DNA of 62,644 bases from Methanomassiliicoccales archaeon. Its GTDB lineage: Archaea; Thermoplasmatota; Thermoplasmata; Methanomassiliicoccales; JAAEEP01. The position numbers and the translations under genes were made by a program. Below are positions 41,029-50,370 of this stretch, in pieces. Position 1 is the first letter of the stretch. The number at the start of each line of letters is the position of its first letter. Below the pieces are notes generated by a model. It was given only the letters and a program-made list of their open reading frames with translations. It was not told the origin of the DNA and did no database searches. The DNA lies in assembly GCA_013415695.1 (NCBI GenBank), contig JAAEEP010000012.1:1-62644 (forward strand), in the 5' to 3' direction.

Positions 41029-42273
41029 TCAAAGCGCCGGTCCCCTTCCATTCTTTATTCTTCCTTCCTTCAGATGTGGGGAGTCCCAGCTGTTTATGGC
41101 ACCTTTGGATGAGCCTCCACGGAACATCAACCTGAAAAGAGGTGGAGTTATCAACGCGGTGATAAGGCCCATGAAGACCACGATAGAGTAAACGTCCTGT
41201 CCAATTATTCCGGTAGAGAGACCGTAAAGGGCGATGATCATGGCCACCTCGAGTCTTGGGCTCATTCCTATGCCCACTGCGATCGATTCCTTGATGGACA
41301 TGCCCAGAGCCAGGGCTGGAATTCCGCACCCAATCACCTTTGAGAGCACGGCCACCACTGAGATTATGATCGCCACCCAGATGAAGTTGGCGAGACCAGA
41401 TACGTCGAAAAGGATGCCCAAGGAAATGAAGAATACCGGTGCGAAGACCGCTCCCAGGTACTTGGTACCCCGTTCGAACTCCCCCTTGATAGCCAGGGAG
41501 GAGAAAACCGTTCCTGCAACGAACGCGCCCACGATGGCCGATATCCCTATCACCTCAGCAATGTAGGCGTAGAACAGGGCTATCATCAGTGCGAGGAGGA
41601 ATCCAGTGTGTTCGAGTCCCCGCCCTTTTGCTTCCCGATCAGCCTTCTCCAGTATGCGGCAGAGATACTTCGTGCCTGCCCAGATTCCTATTACCACGAA
41701 CCCTATGGCGGCGACGATCAGGTAGATTATACCCAGGATGTCGACCTGCCCACCAGCCGTGCCACCGGCAATAGCGAGGACCACCATTCCCAGAATATCA
41801 TCGACAACGGCAGCGCCGAGTATTGCCTGACCAACCGGCTTCTTAATCATCTTGAGTTCCATCAGAACGCTAGCGGTCACAGCTACACTGGTAGCCACTA
41901 GAGTGGCTCCCACGAATATCGCCTGGGTAGTGCCCGCATCGGGCATGAGTATCGTGAAAACGGCGAAGCCTGCGACCCAGGGCACCACGACACCCCCTAT
42001 GGCGATGGTTATGTTTCGCTTGGTGTAGATTGATTTCAGATCCGATTCGAGCCCTATCATGAAAAGGAGGACAATCGCTCCGAACTGGGCGAAAGTGGCG
42101 ACCAGATCGACATCGATCAGAGTGAATCCGATCACGCTGGGACCCAACAGCATCCCGATCAGGATCTCACCTACCACCATGGGCTGCCGCATCTTGCTGA
42201 TGACGAAGTGACTGATGACGGCAATCATTAGAAGTAGCGTCAGCTGAAACCATATCTGCGGATCGGACTGCAT
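41029..42273 (-). CDS. CPA2 family cation:proton antiporter (Kef/NapA type)
   Basis: 414 residues with about 12-13 membrane spans. The ion-binding aspartates of the CPA2 unwound-helix motif are in GAAVVDDILGMVVLA, and PMVVGEILIGMLLGPSVIG is the typical first-half motif. No C-terminal RCK/TrkA-N regulatory domain follows, so it is a simple exchanger, probably of Na+ or K+ against H+. The C-terminus is short and polar. It lies next to an MscS channel gene on the same strand, suggesting a shared osmotic or pH role. Confidence 0.92.
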   Translation of the reverse strand: MQSDPQIWFQLTLLLMIAVISHFVISKMRQPMVVGEILIGMLLGPSVIGFTLIDVDLVATFAQFGAIVLLFMIGLESDLKSIYTKRNITIAIGGVVVPWVAGFAVFTILMPDAGTTQAIFVGATLVATSVAVTASVLMELKMIKKPVGQAILGAAVVDDILGMVVLAIAGGTAGGQVDILGIIYLIVAAIGFVVIGIWAGTKYLCRILEKADREAKGRGLEHTGFLLALMIALFYAYIAEVIGISAIVGAFVAGTVFSSLAIKGEFERGTKYLGAVFAPVFFISLGILFDVSGLANFIWVAIIISVVAVLSKVIGCGIPALALGMSIKESIAVGIGMSPRLEVAMIIALYGLSTGIIGQDVYSIVVFMGLITALITPPLFRLMFRGGSSKGAINSWDSPHLKEGRIKNGRGPAL

Positions 42274-42376
42274 CTCATCCCGTTCATCGGATAAGGTGTG
42301 ACATTAATAAAAGTTCTCGATTCAGTTCTACCAGTAGCTATTGGCTATGAAGATTATTGATGTTTTTCGACCTCGA

Positions 42377-43708
42377 TCAAGGAGATTCGAAAAGGACCTT
42401 GTGTCCATCCTTGTGGAATTCTTCCTGCAGCTTGAAAATGAGGTTCGAACGGATGCGACGATCTTTCATGGGCTCATTGGTGAAGACTACCACGTCGTAA
42501 ATGATGTGGTTACCACGGACATCCTTGGCGTACAGCTCGGGCTTGTGATCTTTATTGACGTTGTCCACTTGATCGGCAGCCCGCTTGAGTATTCTCTCGA
42601 CCTTTCCGTGGGGAACTTCGTATGAGACCTCGATGCTGACGGTTATTCCGTGCTCACCCGAGAGGGTGTAGTTGAAGATCTTCTCCTCGATCATCTCGCT
42701 GTTCGGTATGTCCACGATCTCCCCCTCAAGTGTCCTTACTCTGGTGAAGATCAGACCTTTTTCCACGATATCACCGGTTATATTACCGCCAATTCCGATC
42801 CGGTCGCCCACATCGAAGGGGCCTGTGTCCATCAGGCCGAATCCAGCCACTACGTTCTGGATGGTGGAATATGAAAGCGCCAGTACCAAGCATACGAAAG
42901 TGATCACTATTATCACCAGTACCAGGCCTACCAGCTCCAGTCCCAGCATGGTCAGGATACTGAAGATCGCCGTCAGGGTTGCGATGAAGAACAGGGAGTA
43001 CCTTACACCTGTCTTGAGGAAGTCCACCTCCTTGGGGCTGAAGCGCTTGGTCCTGAACTTGAAGTCCTCGAGGATCGCCTCTACCAGTCTATCAAGGAAG
43101 TAGATTGCCACGACAATGACGCCTGTTATCATGAGACTGCCGGCGTTCTCGGAAATGAAGTCCTCAATCGCTGCCGCCAGGCTAAAATTAGGCACCATTG
43201 AGATGAGAATCAGGATGACGAGGATACCGGTTACCGCGTAGACGACGTAGCTCATGAACAGGCTTGTGAACTCAACGGCACTGGGATGGATCGATTCCTC
43301 GGACGAGGATTTTATCCTTGCTCTCCTTGCCAATCGTCTGAGCACCCTGACGATCAGCATTGCCACCATCACAACGACCACTATGAATATTATGTCCAAG
43401 GCATATCCTAAGAATGGAGTCCAAACATTCTCACGGAACCATTCAGAGAACAATGAAGCTATGAAGAATAATGAAACCAGCAGAATGATCACGATAGCAA
43501 TCCTTATGAATCGCTCCAGGAAGTCGATGACATCTGAATCGGTGTACTTGCCTTCCTTGGCTCTCATCAGCTCGAAATGCTTGGAAAGGTATGACCATAT
43601 GTATAGAGAGAAGACTATGAGCCCTATTACTGCCAGTAATGCCCAGCCGTACTCGTTCATCCACTCTCCCTCCCCGATTGGGAGTGGGGAGGACATTTCC
43701 GCGGCCAT
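42377..43708 (-). CDS. MscS family mechanosensitive channel
   Basis: 443 residues. Several N-terminal membrane helices precede the MscS pore helix and beta domain: STIQNVVAGFGLMDTGPFDVGDRIGIGG is the end of the pore helix and the start of the beta domain, followed by ITGDIVEKGLIFTRVRTLEGEIVDIPNSEMI, and an alpha-beta C-terminal domain. It releases solutes on hypo-osmotic shock. I choose ATG at 43708 (MAAEMSSPLP) because a TATA box (CCTATATTAT) lies about 20-25 bases before it; the TTG at 43738 would sit on that promoter. Confidence 0.92.
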   Translation of the reverse strand: MAAEMSSPLPIGEGEWMNEYGWALLAVIGLIVFSLYIWSYLSKHFELMRAKEGKYTDSDVIDFLERFIRIAIVIILLVSLFFIASLFSEWFRENVWTPFLGYALDIIFIVVVVMVAMLIVRVLRRLARRARIKSSSEESIHPSAVEFTSLFMSYVVYAVTGILVILILISMVPNFSLAAAIEDFISENAGSLMITGVIVVAIYFLDRLVEAILEDFKFRTKRFSPKEVDFLKTGVRYSLFFIATLTAIFSILTMLGLELVGLVLVIIVITFVCLVLALSYSTIQNVVAGFGLMDTGPFDVGDRIGIGGNITGDIVEKGLIFTRVRTLEGEIVDIPNSEMIEEKIFNYTLSGEHGITVSIEVSYEVPHGKVERILKRAADQVDNVNKDHKPELYAKDVRGNHIIYDVVVFTNEPMKDRRIRSNLIFKLQEEFHKDGHKVLFESP

Positions 43709-43830
43709 AGTCGACACAAAATAATATAGGTATTTCAAATTTGCCTAATCCCGACACAACTGGCCAAGTCACCATTTTCGGAAGCCTACCAGTATTCCAA
43801 TATTAACGGGATAGAACGGTACATGGTAAC

Positions 43831-46800
43831 TTATGATGCGAATATCATCCCCTTGACCAGCCAGACGTCCGCTTTCTTATCGACATCGACCGCAAACAGA
43901 TTAGGCAGGAATACCGCGGGGATCCCTGTGATCGCCACTCCAAACTCTATCTTCCATGCACCTATATCGAATCCAAAAGCAGATCCTACACAGGCTAAGT
44001 TGATGCTCACCATGGACTCTAGCCTGAACTCGGGAGTGTCGATTACACTTGATACCATTCCGGGAAGTCCAGCTCGTCCGAAGACCGAGAAGCGTATGAA
44101 AATGTGCTCAGCGAGCCGCTCAACTATTGAGGTCTGAGAGGTAATCCCAAGAGGATTCTTCACATCGAGCAACGCCTTGCAGATCATATCTCCTATCAAC
44201 GAAAGGGTCTCTCTTACGCAGTTTTCGGTTATGACCAGGCTCAACGAGAAACCCCCTCCAAACGAACCGGAGTATTCGTTCAATGATACCTCGACATACA
44301 ATCTCATCTCCACAATTGAAGATGCGAGGACATCGATGCATTTCTCCATGATCAGATCCACCGTCCTGCTGAAGACGTAACCAAGCGATTCTAGGGAAGG
44401 TTCGACACCTTCCGCTTCACTAAAAGCCCTGGCCGCAGAATCCCATATCGTCCTGGTGATGAAGTCTATTTCCGATGAGGTTACCATCATTTTGCCGTTT
44501 GTCGAACCTTTGGTTGCCTCCTTGAAAACCCAGCGATCAGCACCATCGTAAACTCGTTGCCATGATCTGCCATCGTTGTAATGGTCAGTCGTCCACGGCG
44601 TAGAGTCTACTCTGTTACCCGAGGCGTCCTTGAGGACAATGCTCTCGCAAATGGGGAACTTCACCCTTCCTCCGTTGTCGAGCGCCTGATGCTTGAAGGT
44701 GTAGACTACCCTCTCATGGGGCATGATCGATACTCCGGTAAGATCTTCCAGCCTCTGATTGCCATGTGACGTCTCCACCGACCAGTCCTTGAGCGAGATG
44801 GCCCGGTCCGTCGGGTTGTAGATCTCTATCCATTCATTGCCATTGTCGAGACCGGCGGGATTCTGCTCGTACTCGTTGATGACCAGATGATTCACAAAAG
44901 GTGAGTTGAACTTGACCTCGAGCCCAGCGTCGATAGATGCCTTCACACCCGGGATAGGGGTGGGAATGTTAGAAAGAAGGGCACCCAGACCTGGAATATC
45001 TTTCAAGGAGATCATGTGGCTTGTATACTGGACGACCTCGGGAAGGTAGAGCAGCAGAACCAGATCAGAGAATATCCCCTTGATCTCAACGAAATGACTG
45101 AATATCTTCATCAAGGGATCGACCACAATGCTCAGGCTCCATTCGTCCTGTCCAAGTGTGCAGTTGATCAGAATGTCATACTCTCCGTTCCCCAGTCTCA
45201 CCAACCGATTAGCCATGGAGATGGTGGTCCCCATCACTGACATGGAGAACGTCACCTTGAGGATGTCTTTGATCTTGCCCAAGGCTAGATCGACCGGGTT
45301 GGTTTCTACCGAGAATCTCAACCCGAATACAGTGGTATTGAACTCCACCGTACCCAACACTGACTCCACGAACTTCCCCATCAGATCGAAGGCGGTACCC
45401 GCCGCTCCTTTCAATATTCCCTGAAGACCTGAGACCATTGCCTGCAGAACTTGGGAGAGGTATTCCACCCCCTTCATGGAATAGGAGAGAAGGGTGGAGA
45501 ACATGTCCTTGAAGAAATCGAAAGCCGCAGTGATGCCGTTGGCCACAAATTTCAGGGCATCCACGATACCATTCCAGATGCCCTCCATGAAACTTGTAAC
45601 CTTTCCCATCAAGGTGGAAGTGGGAGAGTAATCTACTCCTTGAAGGGCCCATCCAGTGTTCACAGCTATGGTGAACTCCGTGGAGATCCTCACCCGTTTC
45701 TCGCATGAGGGCGACTCCGCACCCAGAAACATATTGGACGACTCAATGGAACTCGCAGACAACCGGATATCGCCCTGTATTTGAACTGTCCACTGTGTGA
45801 CGTATGGTACGAGTGAAAGGTTGGTCAACTCCGTCATATGGGTGTTTGGATAAAAATCGTTTCTTGGGTGATCCCAGGGCATCATTATACCTATCTCGAT
45901 TCGATCGGAGCCCTCAGAAACCAGTGGATTGGCATCTACCTGGATGGTCTCCTGCATATCGCAATCCCTTAACATTATGGTGAAGCCAGAATCCTTGGGA
46001 ACGGGGACCACAATCCTGTCGCATCTCAATTCGAAACTATCCTTAATCTGGGACATCTGCCTCTGAACATATCCTGCCAGAATGCCCTCCAAACCGGGTA
46101 ATCCCTCCATAGAACCTGAGATCAGATCAGAAAGCAGGCTGGAGATCTGGCCAAAGGATGTCTGAAAGACCTGCTTCGCAAACACATCCCTCATCGCCTC
46201 CAACCTCCAGGATGATGCCCTCTGATATTCAACTTCCAGAACATCCATCAGATTCCAGGTCGTTGAACTGGTGAAGTAGCTTCTAAGCTCGAGTTCCATC
46301 ATCCTCTTGGATCGCTCACCCATGTGGGGGATGGAATCGGAGGTCTCGTTCACCATTTCCTGAACCACTTGCGTGATGGCCGCCTCCAAGGATTCCTCGG
46401 TACTGAGTATGTCTCTCCAGTGGGCGTCCATGAAGGCGCACAGCTCTTCCGACATGACGTCCACCAGTCCTACGCTCTCCTCCGCCTCTTCGAGGACGGA
46501 TGTGAACCAATCCTGCTCCAAAATGCTTCCTAGTGAGTCCATTAGGCGATCCAGAGGACTCTCGCCATCGAGAGGGTCGAGATCCATCTGGACAGATGGC
46601 GTTCCAAAGTGTGAGATTATGCCAAGCACCACCTGTTTCAAGAAAAGGCTCAGAGTCTCCCCGAGTTGAAACGACGAGCGCTTCCATTCCTCCAGAAAGT
46701 CACCCCAGATTGATGAAGAGAAAATGTCCACTGATGGAAAATCCACCTCATATTCCCCTCCAAGATCCAGCGCGTAGGTCTGATTTAGATCATTCACCAC

Positions 46801-48057
46801 TGAATATGGATGATCTGAGACGGTGATCTTTCCATCCGGGGCGTTAAAGTGCAAGTACCTGTAGCTCTCCTCCAGGTATCCAAATTCTGCCATCCTTTCC
46901 GATATCCATTCTATCATTTCCTCTTGTAGAAGATCCATACCAAAACAGCTCTCTATTAGCCCGTTTAGGGAGAGTTCCCCCGTCTCGAGCAAAGTTTCCA
47001 ATCCCTCTATGAGATCCAGAACATGAAGGGACTCCAACCATTTGAGTACCAGAATATCAGAGATCGCAAACAGGCTCTGGGCCAGTATTAGCCCCATGTC
47101 GTACTCCAATGAACCATAAGATGAGAGAAGAAGATCAGCGGGATCCACCTGGCCCCCTCTGAGCGATTTGTTCAATATGGAGGAGTCGCCTTGCCATTGA
47201 CCTTCCATCCAAGAGGTCAGAGAAGGGTCCAGAGACCTCAGATGCTTCCTCTGCTCCAACAATAAAGCTAGATTCATTGCCCTGAGTACATCCTCTTCGG
47301 TTATCACTTCTGAAGTGCCCATCGCTCCTTGTTTTGATCTTAGCCCATATCCCCTCAAGACCCTGTCCTGCGCCAAAGCTGAGAGCTCGTATCTCACTAT
47401 GTTCTCGAACTCGCACCTACCTCCGCTCAGAGCTTCGGCGAGAGCCCCGATTCGATTAGCCAGCAATGGAAATGGAAGGTAGAGGCCAGTTTCTAGATCC
47501 TCTCGTTGTATGACCATTCCGCCGTATCCCTCCACCACGATGGTGATATTTCCTGCCATGGCGAAGTAAGCAGGAACAGTAGTCAGGTTGTAACTGGAAT
47601 AATCGCCTTCCAGCTCTGGATACAGCTCCTCCATGCAGGTCCGCATGAACACCAGGGTGGCATTGGAGGTATTCGCCCTGACAAGGAGCCCGTCCACTCC
47701 TCGAGGATAGTTCATCCTCACATGTTCTGAGAGCGATGAAGAGAACCTTGCCATGATGGCACTCTCGTTGATATCGTTGGATGCCCTTACAGAATCAATG
47801 GCCTTGGAATAAGCGACCTCCTGGAGATCGAATGAGATCTCATCTGCAGTTCTTGACATCTCCCTAGCGATCTCCAGGGGGATAGGGTTCGAGCCCTCTC
47901 TCAGATCGGCCTGGTAGATCAGTGCAATCGAGAAGCCGGAAAGAACAAGGAGGAGCACAGCCGCCACTGAGAAAGGCATTTGAGCCTTTCGCCACCGACC
48001 CTCCGCGAATCTTCTTGACCCGGGAATTGCTATCGAGTCGAACCTTTTATTGCTCAC
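43831..48057 (-). CDS. Large exported protein with lamin-tail domain, otherwise uncharacterised (1408 aa)
   Basis: A basic N-terminus (RRFAEGRWRKAQMP) and one hydrophobic segment (about residues 26-48) anchor the protein or direct its export; nearly all of the rest would be outside. Residues about 50-800 are helical and acidic with no family I recognise. About 840-950 is an amphipathic helical stretch (KVTSFMEGIWNGIVDALKFV). About 1050-1190 is a lamin-tail (LTD) beta-sandwich (HLVINEYEQNPAG, then GNEWIEIYNPTDRAISLKDWS). The last 200 residues are again unassigned. LTD domains occur in secreted archaeal and bacterial proteins near nucleases or surface structures. GTG at 48057 is the start; no ribosome site is evident. 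Neighbours are channels and antiporters, so an envelope-stress role is possible. Confidence 0.72.
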   Translation of the reverse strand: MSNKRFDSIAIPGSRRFAEGRWRKAQMPFSVAAVLLLVLSGFSIALIYQADLREGSNPIPLEIAREMSRTADEISFDLQEVAYSKAIDSVRASNDINESAIMARFSSSLSEHVRMNYPRGVDGLLVRANTSNATLVFMRTCMEELYPELEGDYSSYNLTTVPAYFAMAGNITIVVEGYGGMVIQREDLETGLYLPFPLLANRIGALAEALSGGRCEFENIVRYELSALAQDRVLRGYGLRSKQGAMGTSEVITEEDVLRAMNLALLLEQRKHLRSLDPSLTSWMEGQWQGDSSILNKSLRGGQVDPADLLLSSYGSLEYDMGLILAQSLFAISDILVLKWLESLHVLDLIEGLETLLETGELSLNGLIESCFGMDLLQEEMIEWISERMAEFGYLEESYRYLHFNAPDGKITVSDHPYSVVNDLNQTYALDLGGEYEVDFPSVDIFSSSIWGDFLEEWKRSSFQLGETLSLFLKQVVLGIISHFGTPSVQMDLDPLDGESPLDRLMDSLGSILEQDWFTSVLEEAEESVGLVDVMSEELCAFMDAHWRDILSTEESLEAAITQVVQEMVNETSDSIPHMGERSKRMMELELRSYFTSSTTWNLMDVLEVEYQRASSWRLEAMRDVFAKQVFQTSFGQISSLLSDLISGSMEGLPGLEGILAGYVQRQMSQIKDSFELRCDRIVVPVPKDSGFTIMLRDCDMQETIQVDANPLVSEGSDRIEIGIMMPWDHPRNDFYPNTHMTELTNLSLVPYVTQWTVQIQGDIRLSASSIESSNMFLGAESPSCEKRVRISTEFTIAVNTGWALQGVDYSPTSTLMGKVTSFMEGIWNGIVDALKFVANGITAAFDFFKDMFSTLLSYSMKGVEYLSQVLQAMVSGLQGILKGAAGTAFDLMGKFVESVLGTVEFNTTVFGLRFSVETNPVDLALGKIKDILKVTFSMSVMGTTISMANRLVRLGNGEYDILINCTLGQDEWSLSIVVDPLMKIFSHFVEIKGIFSDLVLLLYLPEVVQYTSHMISLKDIPGLGALLSNIPTPIPGVKASIDAGLEVKFNSPFVNHLVINEYEQNPAGLDNGNEWIEIYNPTDRAISLKDWSVETSHGNQRLEDLTGVSIMPHERVVYTFKHQALDNGGRVKFPICESIVLKDASGNRVDSTPWTTDHYNDGRSWQRVYDGADRWVFKEATKGSTNGKMMVTSSEIDFITRTIWDSAARAFSEAEGVEPSLESLGYVFSRTVDLIMEKCIDVLASSIVEMRLYVEVSLNEYSGSFGGGFSLSLVITENCVRETLSLIGDMICKALLDVKNPLGITSQTSIVERLAEHIFIRFSVFGRAGLPGMVSSVIDTPEFRLESMVSINLACVGSAFGFDIGAWKIEFGVAITGIPAVFLPNLFAVDVDKKADVWLVKGMIFAS

Positions 48058-48191
48058 TGGAATGGCTAGTTCAAGAGCGGTAAAAAGGCCTGCAGCTACC
48101 TGCAGGCTACATACATCATGGATTCATCAGGTGGTATTGGCTCAGGAAATCTATTATAGGATTCAATTAATGCTCCGAGAAGAGGATTGGG

Positions 48192-49550
48192 ATGCTTTCT
48201 GTAGTAATGGCTTTTCTGGCCATCGGGGCAATCATAATAATAGGATTCATCTCGAACCTGCTTTTCAACAAATCAAAGATACCAGATGTCCTGATCCTCA
48301 TACTTCTTGGGTACTTGATAGGCCCGGGCGCCTTTGGAATAATCGACCAGGATATGTTCAACATCATAGAGCTGATGGCACCATTCCTGGCGGCTTTGGC
48401 CCTGGCTATGATAATGTTCGATGGTGGCCTCGGCCTCAACTATGATCAGGTCCTTGGCTCGCTAACCCGGACAATGCTCCATACTATAGTGGCCTTCGTC
48501 CTATCGATAATTATCACCACTGCCATCGCGTTCATGTTGATGGGTTGGGACTTCATAACCTCACTTCTTCTGGGAGCGATACTCGGTGGAACGAGCGGGG
48601 CGGTGGTGATCCCGCTGGTCAACCGTCTCAGGGTCTCTCCGAAGACGCGGACCTTACTCACCATCGAGTCGGCGCTGACCGATGTCATAGTCATCGTGAT
48701 GGCCATGTCGATAATCCTTCTGATGCAGTCCCACACGGGAGACCTTGGACCCACGATCCAGGGTCTGGCGGCGGCGTTCTTCGTCTCCTTCATGATCGGT
48801 CTGATCTTCGGCATCTTCTGGTTGAGGATCCTGGCAAAGCTCAATGGTCAGCCGTTCTCATACATGGTGACCATCGCTGTTCTGTTGATCATGTACGCCC
48901 TCACTGACATCCTGGTCGGCCAGAGTGGTGTGGGGGCCATAGCAGCCCTTGTATTCGGGCTGGTCCTGGGCAACAAGGAGGAGTTCGCCCGGATATTCAA
49001 GAAGTTCAAGGGGGAGTACCATTTCAACGAGGAGATCAGACAGTTCCACTGCGAAATATCCTTCTTTGTCAGAACATTCTTCTTCGTCTATCTTGGAATG
49101 GTCTTCAGCGTTACGCCCGTGGATACAACTTACATCGTTCTGGCATTGGGCATTTTCCTGGGCCTGGTCGGGGTAAGGTTCCTCGCCGCGAACATCACCT
49201 CTTCGGTGTTCAGGCTCACCAGACCCAACAAGATGGCGGTGTTCTTCATGATGCCCCGCGGACTCAGCGCGGCGGTACTGGCATCCTATCCGCTGGCCCT
49301 TGGCGTGGTTAGCCCCGAGGTGGGTGCAGCCTTCCTGAGCGTGACCTTGGTTGTGATCGTTCTCACCACGGTCATGGCCTCGATCGGGTCGTTCACCATT
49401 GAGAACGCAGCACCGACGCCCGAGCAACAGAGGAGAATGAACCTTATCTCGAGGAGCAGGTACGCAGCCAGATGGCTTGAACAACGTGATAGAAACGGGA
49501 CAGATGGCAATGGCACCTCGGATTCGGACCTCATCGATCTGGAGGAATGA
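48192..49550 (+). CDS. CPA1 family sodium:proton antiporter (NhaP-like)
   Basis: 452 residues with about 12 membrane spans. CPA1 landmarks are FLAALALAMIMFDGGLGLNYD, the ion-site region LLTIESALTDVIVIVMAM (Glu-Ser-Ala-Leu-Thr-Asp), and the loop FFVRTFFFVYLGMVFS with its conserved arginine. The last about 50 residues form a charged cytoplasmic tail. It likely exports Na+ in exchange for H+. This is a second antiporter type within 8 kb, distinct from the CPA2 gene at 41029. The stop lies two bases from the convergent TrmB gene. Confidence 0.92.
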   Translation: MLSVVMAFLAIGAIIIIGFISNLLFNKSKIPDVLILILLGYLIGPGAFGIIDQDMFNIIELMAPFLAALALAMIMFDGGLGLNYDQVLGSLTRTMLHTIVAFVLSIIITTAIAFMLMGWDFITSLLLGAILGGTSGAVVIPLVNRLRVSPKTRTLLTIESALTDVIVIVMAMSIILLMQSHTGDLGPTIQGLAAAFFVSFMIGLIFGIFWLRILAKLNGQPFSYMVTIAVLLIMYALTDILVGQSGVGAIAALVFGLVLGNKEEFARIFKKFKGEYHFNEEIRQFHCEISFFVRTFFFVYLGMVFSVTPVDTTYIVLALGIFLGLVGVRFLAANITSSVFRLTRPNKMAVFFMMPRGLSAAVLASYPLALGVVSPEVGAAFLSVTLVVIVLTTVMASIGSFTIENAAPTPEQQRRMNLISRSRYAARWLEQRDRNGTDGNGTSDSDLIDLEE

Positions 49551-49552
49551 CC

Positions 49553-50296
49553 TCAATCCTGTCCCAGTTGCTCCATTGATATCCTGAGAAAGTTCTCCAG
49601 ATGTTCGACAAGGAATGGGTTGTCCGTGAACCCGCAAAGAGAAAGGTCCGGGGTGGCTATGAGCGCAATCTCTCCATCACTGAATACATCCGTGGCCAGA
49701 AGTCCCGTTCTTCGATGGAGATTTGTGCTGGATGGCACCTTAACGAATGGCTCGGTTATGATAGTGACCTCCACGCCCCTCTTCAACGCTTCCCTGAACT
49801 TCGTTCCGTGAACCTGCCTGATGACCCGGATAAGGGGGCTGGAGATGATGAAGCTGCTCAGCGATGAATCGAGTATTTCTCCGATCTTTGCGAGCACCTT
49901 CTCCTTTCCAACTATTGTGAAAACGAGCTGCGGAACCCCCCTTTCGCTAAGTATTCCCTGTACCTCGTTCAGCTTGTCGAAGGCTTCCGAGATCTCTTCG
50001 ACAATTTCCATCTTGATATCTAAGGGAGGAACTGGATGGAAGATGGTGGGTCTTCCCTCGATGGATGTAACGAATCCTTTCTCCTCCAACGATTGGAGTA
50101 CTTTGTAGGCCGAAGTGCGAGGAATACCTGCCGTTTCTCCAATCGCCTCTGCCGACCCCCGGTCCATGATTACGAGTGCGATGTATGTCTTCGCCTCGTA
50201 CTCAGAAAGACCCAGTTTCCTGAGGATTGCGGACACAGATTCGTACTCCTCCTCCAAGGTACCTGCATTCATGTTGAAAATGTTCAAGAAATCCAT
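49553..50296 (-). CDS. TrmB family transcriptional regulator
   Basis: 247 residues. The N-terminal winged helix (LRKLGLSEYEAKTYIALVIMDRGSAEAIGETAGIPRTSAYKVLQSLEEKGFV) is the TrmB signature, followed by a short coiled coil (IVEEISEAFDKLNEVQGIL) and a PLD-like ligand domain (KVLAKIGEILDSSLSSFIISSPL...). TrmB proteins bind sugars or other metabolites and repress or activate nearby genes. The gene is divergent from the lipid-synthesis genes starting at 50371, with only 74 bases between, which makes it the natural candidate regulator of that operon. The start may be ATG 50296 or ATG 50272 (MNAGTLEEE). No sugar-transport genes are nearby, so its ligand is probably not the classical trehalose/maltose. 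Confidence 0.9.
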   Translation of the reverse strand: MDFLNIFNMNAGTLEEEYESVSAILRKLGLSEYEAKTYIALVIMDRGSAEAIGETAGIPRTSAYKVLQSLEEKGFVTSIEGRPTIFHPVPPLDIKMEIVEEISEAFDKLNEVQGILSERGVPQLVFTIVGKEKVLAKIGEILDSSLSSFIISSPLIRVIRQVHGTKFREALKRGVEVTIITEPFVKVPSSTNLHRRTGLLATDVFSDGEIALIATPDLSLCGFTDNPFLVEHLENFLRISMEQLGQD

Positions 50297-50305
50297 GGGA
50301 TTACG

Positions 50306-50336
50306 TGTAGCTATACCAACTACATAAGTATTAAAT
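50306..50336. promoter_or_regulatory. Inverted repeat and TATA region between TrmB and lipid operon
   Basis: TGTAG (50306-50310) is mirrored by CTACA (50320-50324), nine bases apart, immediately next to AAGTATTAAAT (about 50326-50336), which can act as a TATA element in either direction. On the TrmB side the dyad lies between TATA and start (repressor-like); on the tes side it lies just upstream of TATA (activator-like). Confidence 0.45.
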
Positions 50337-50370
50337 CCTTACCTTACAATTCAATCCGTGGGATGTATTC

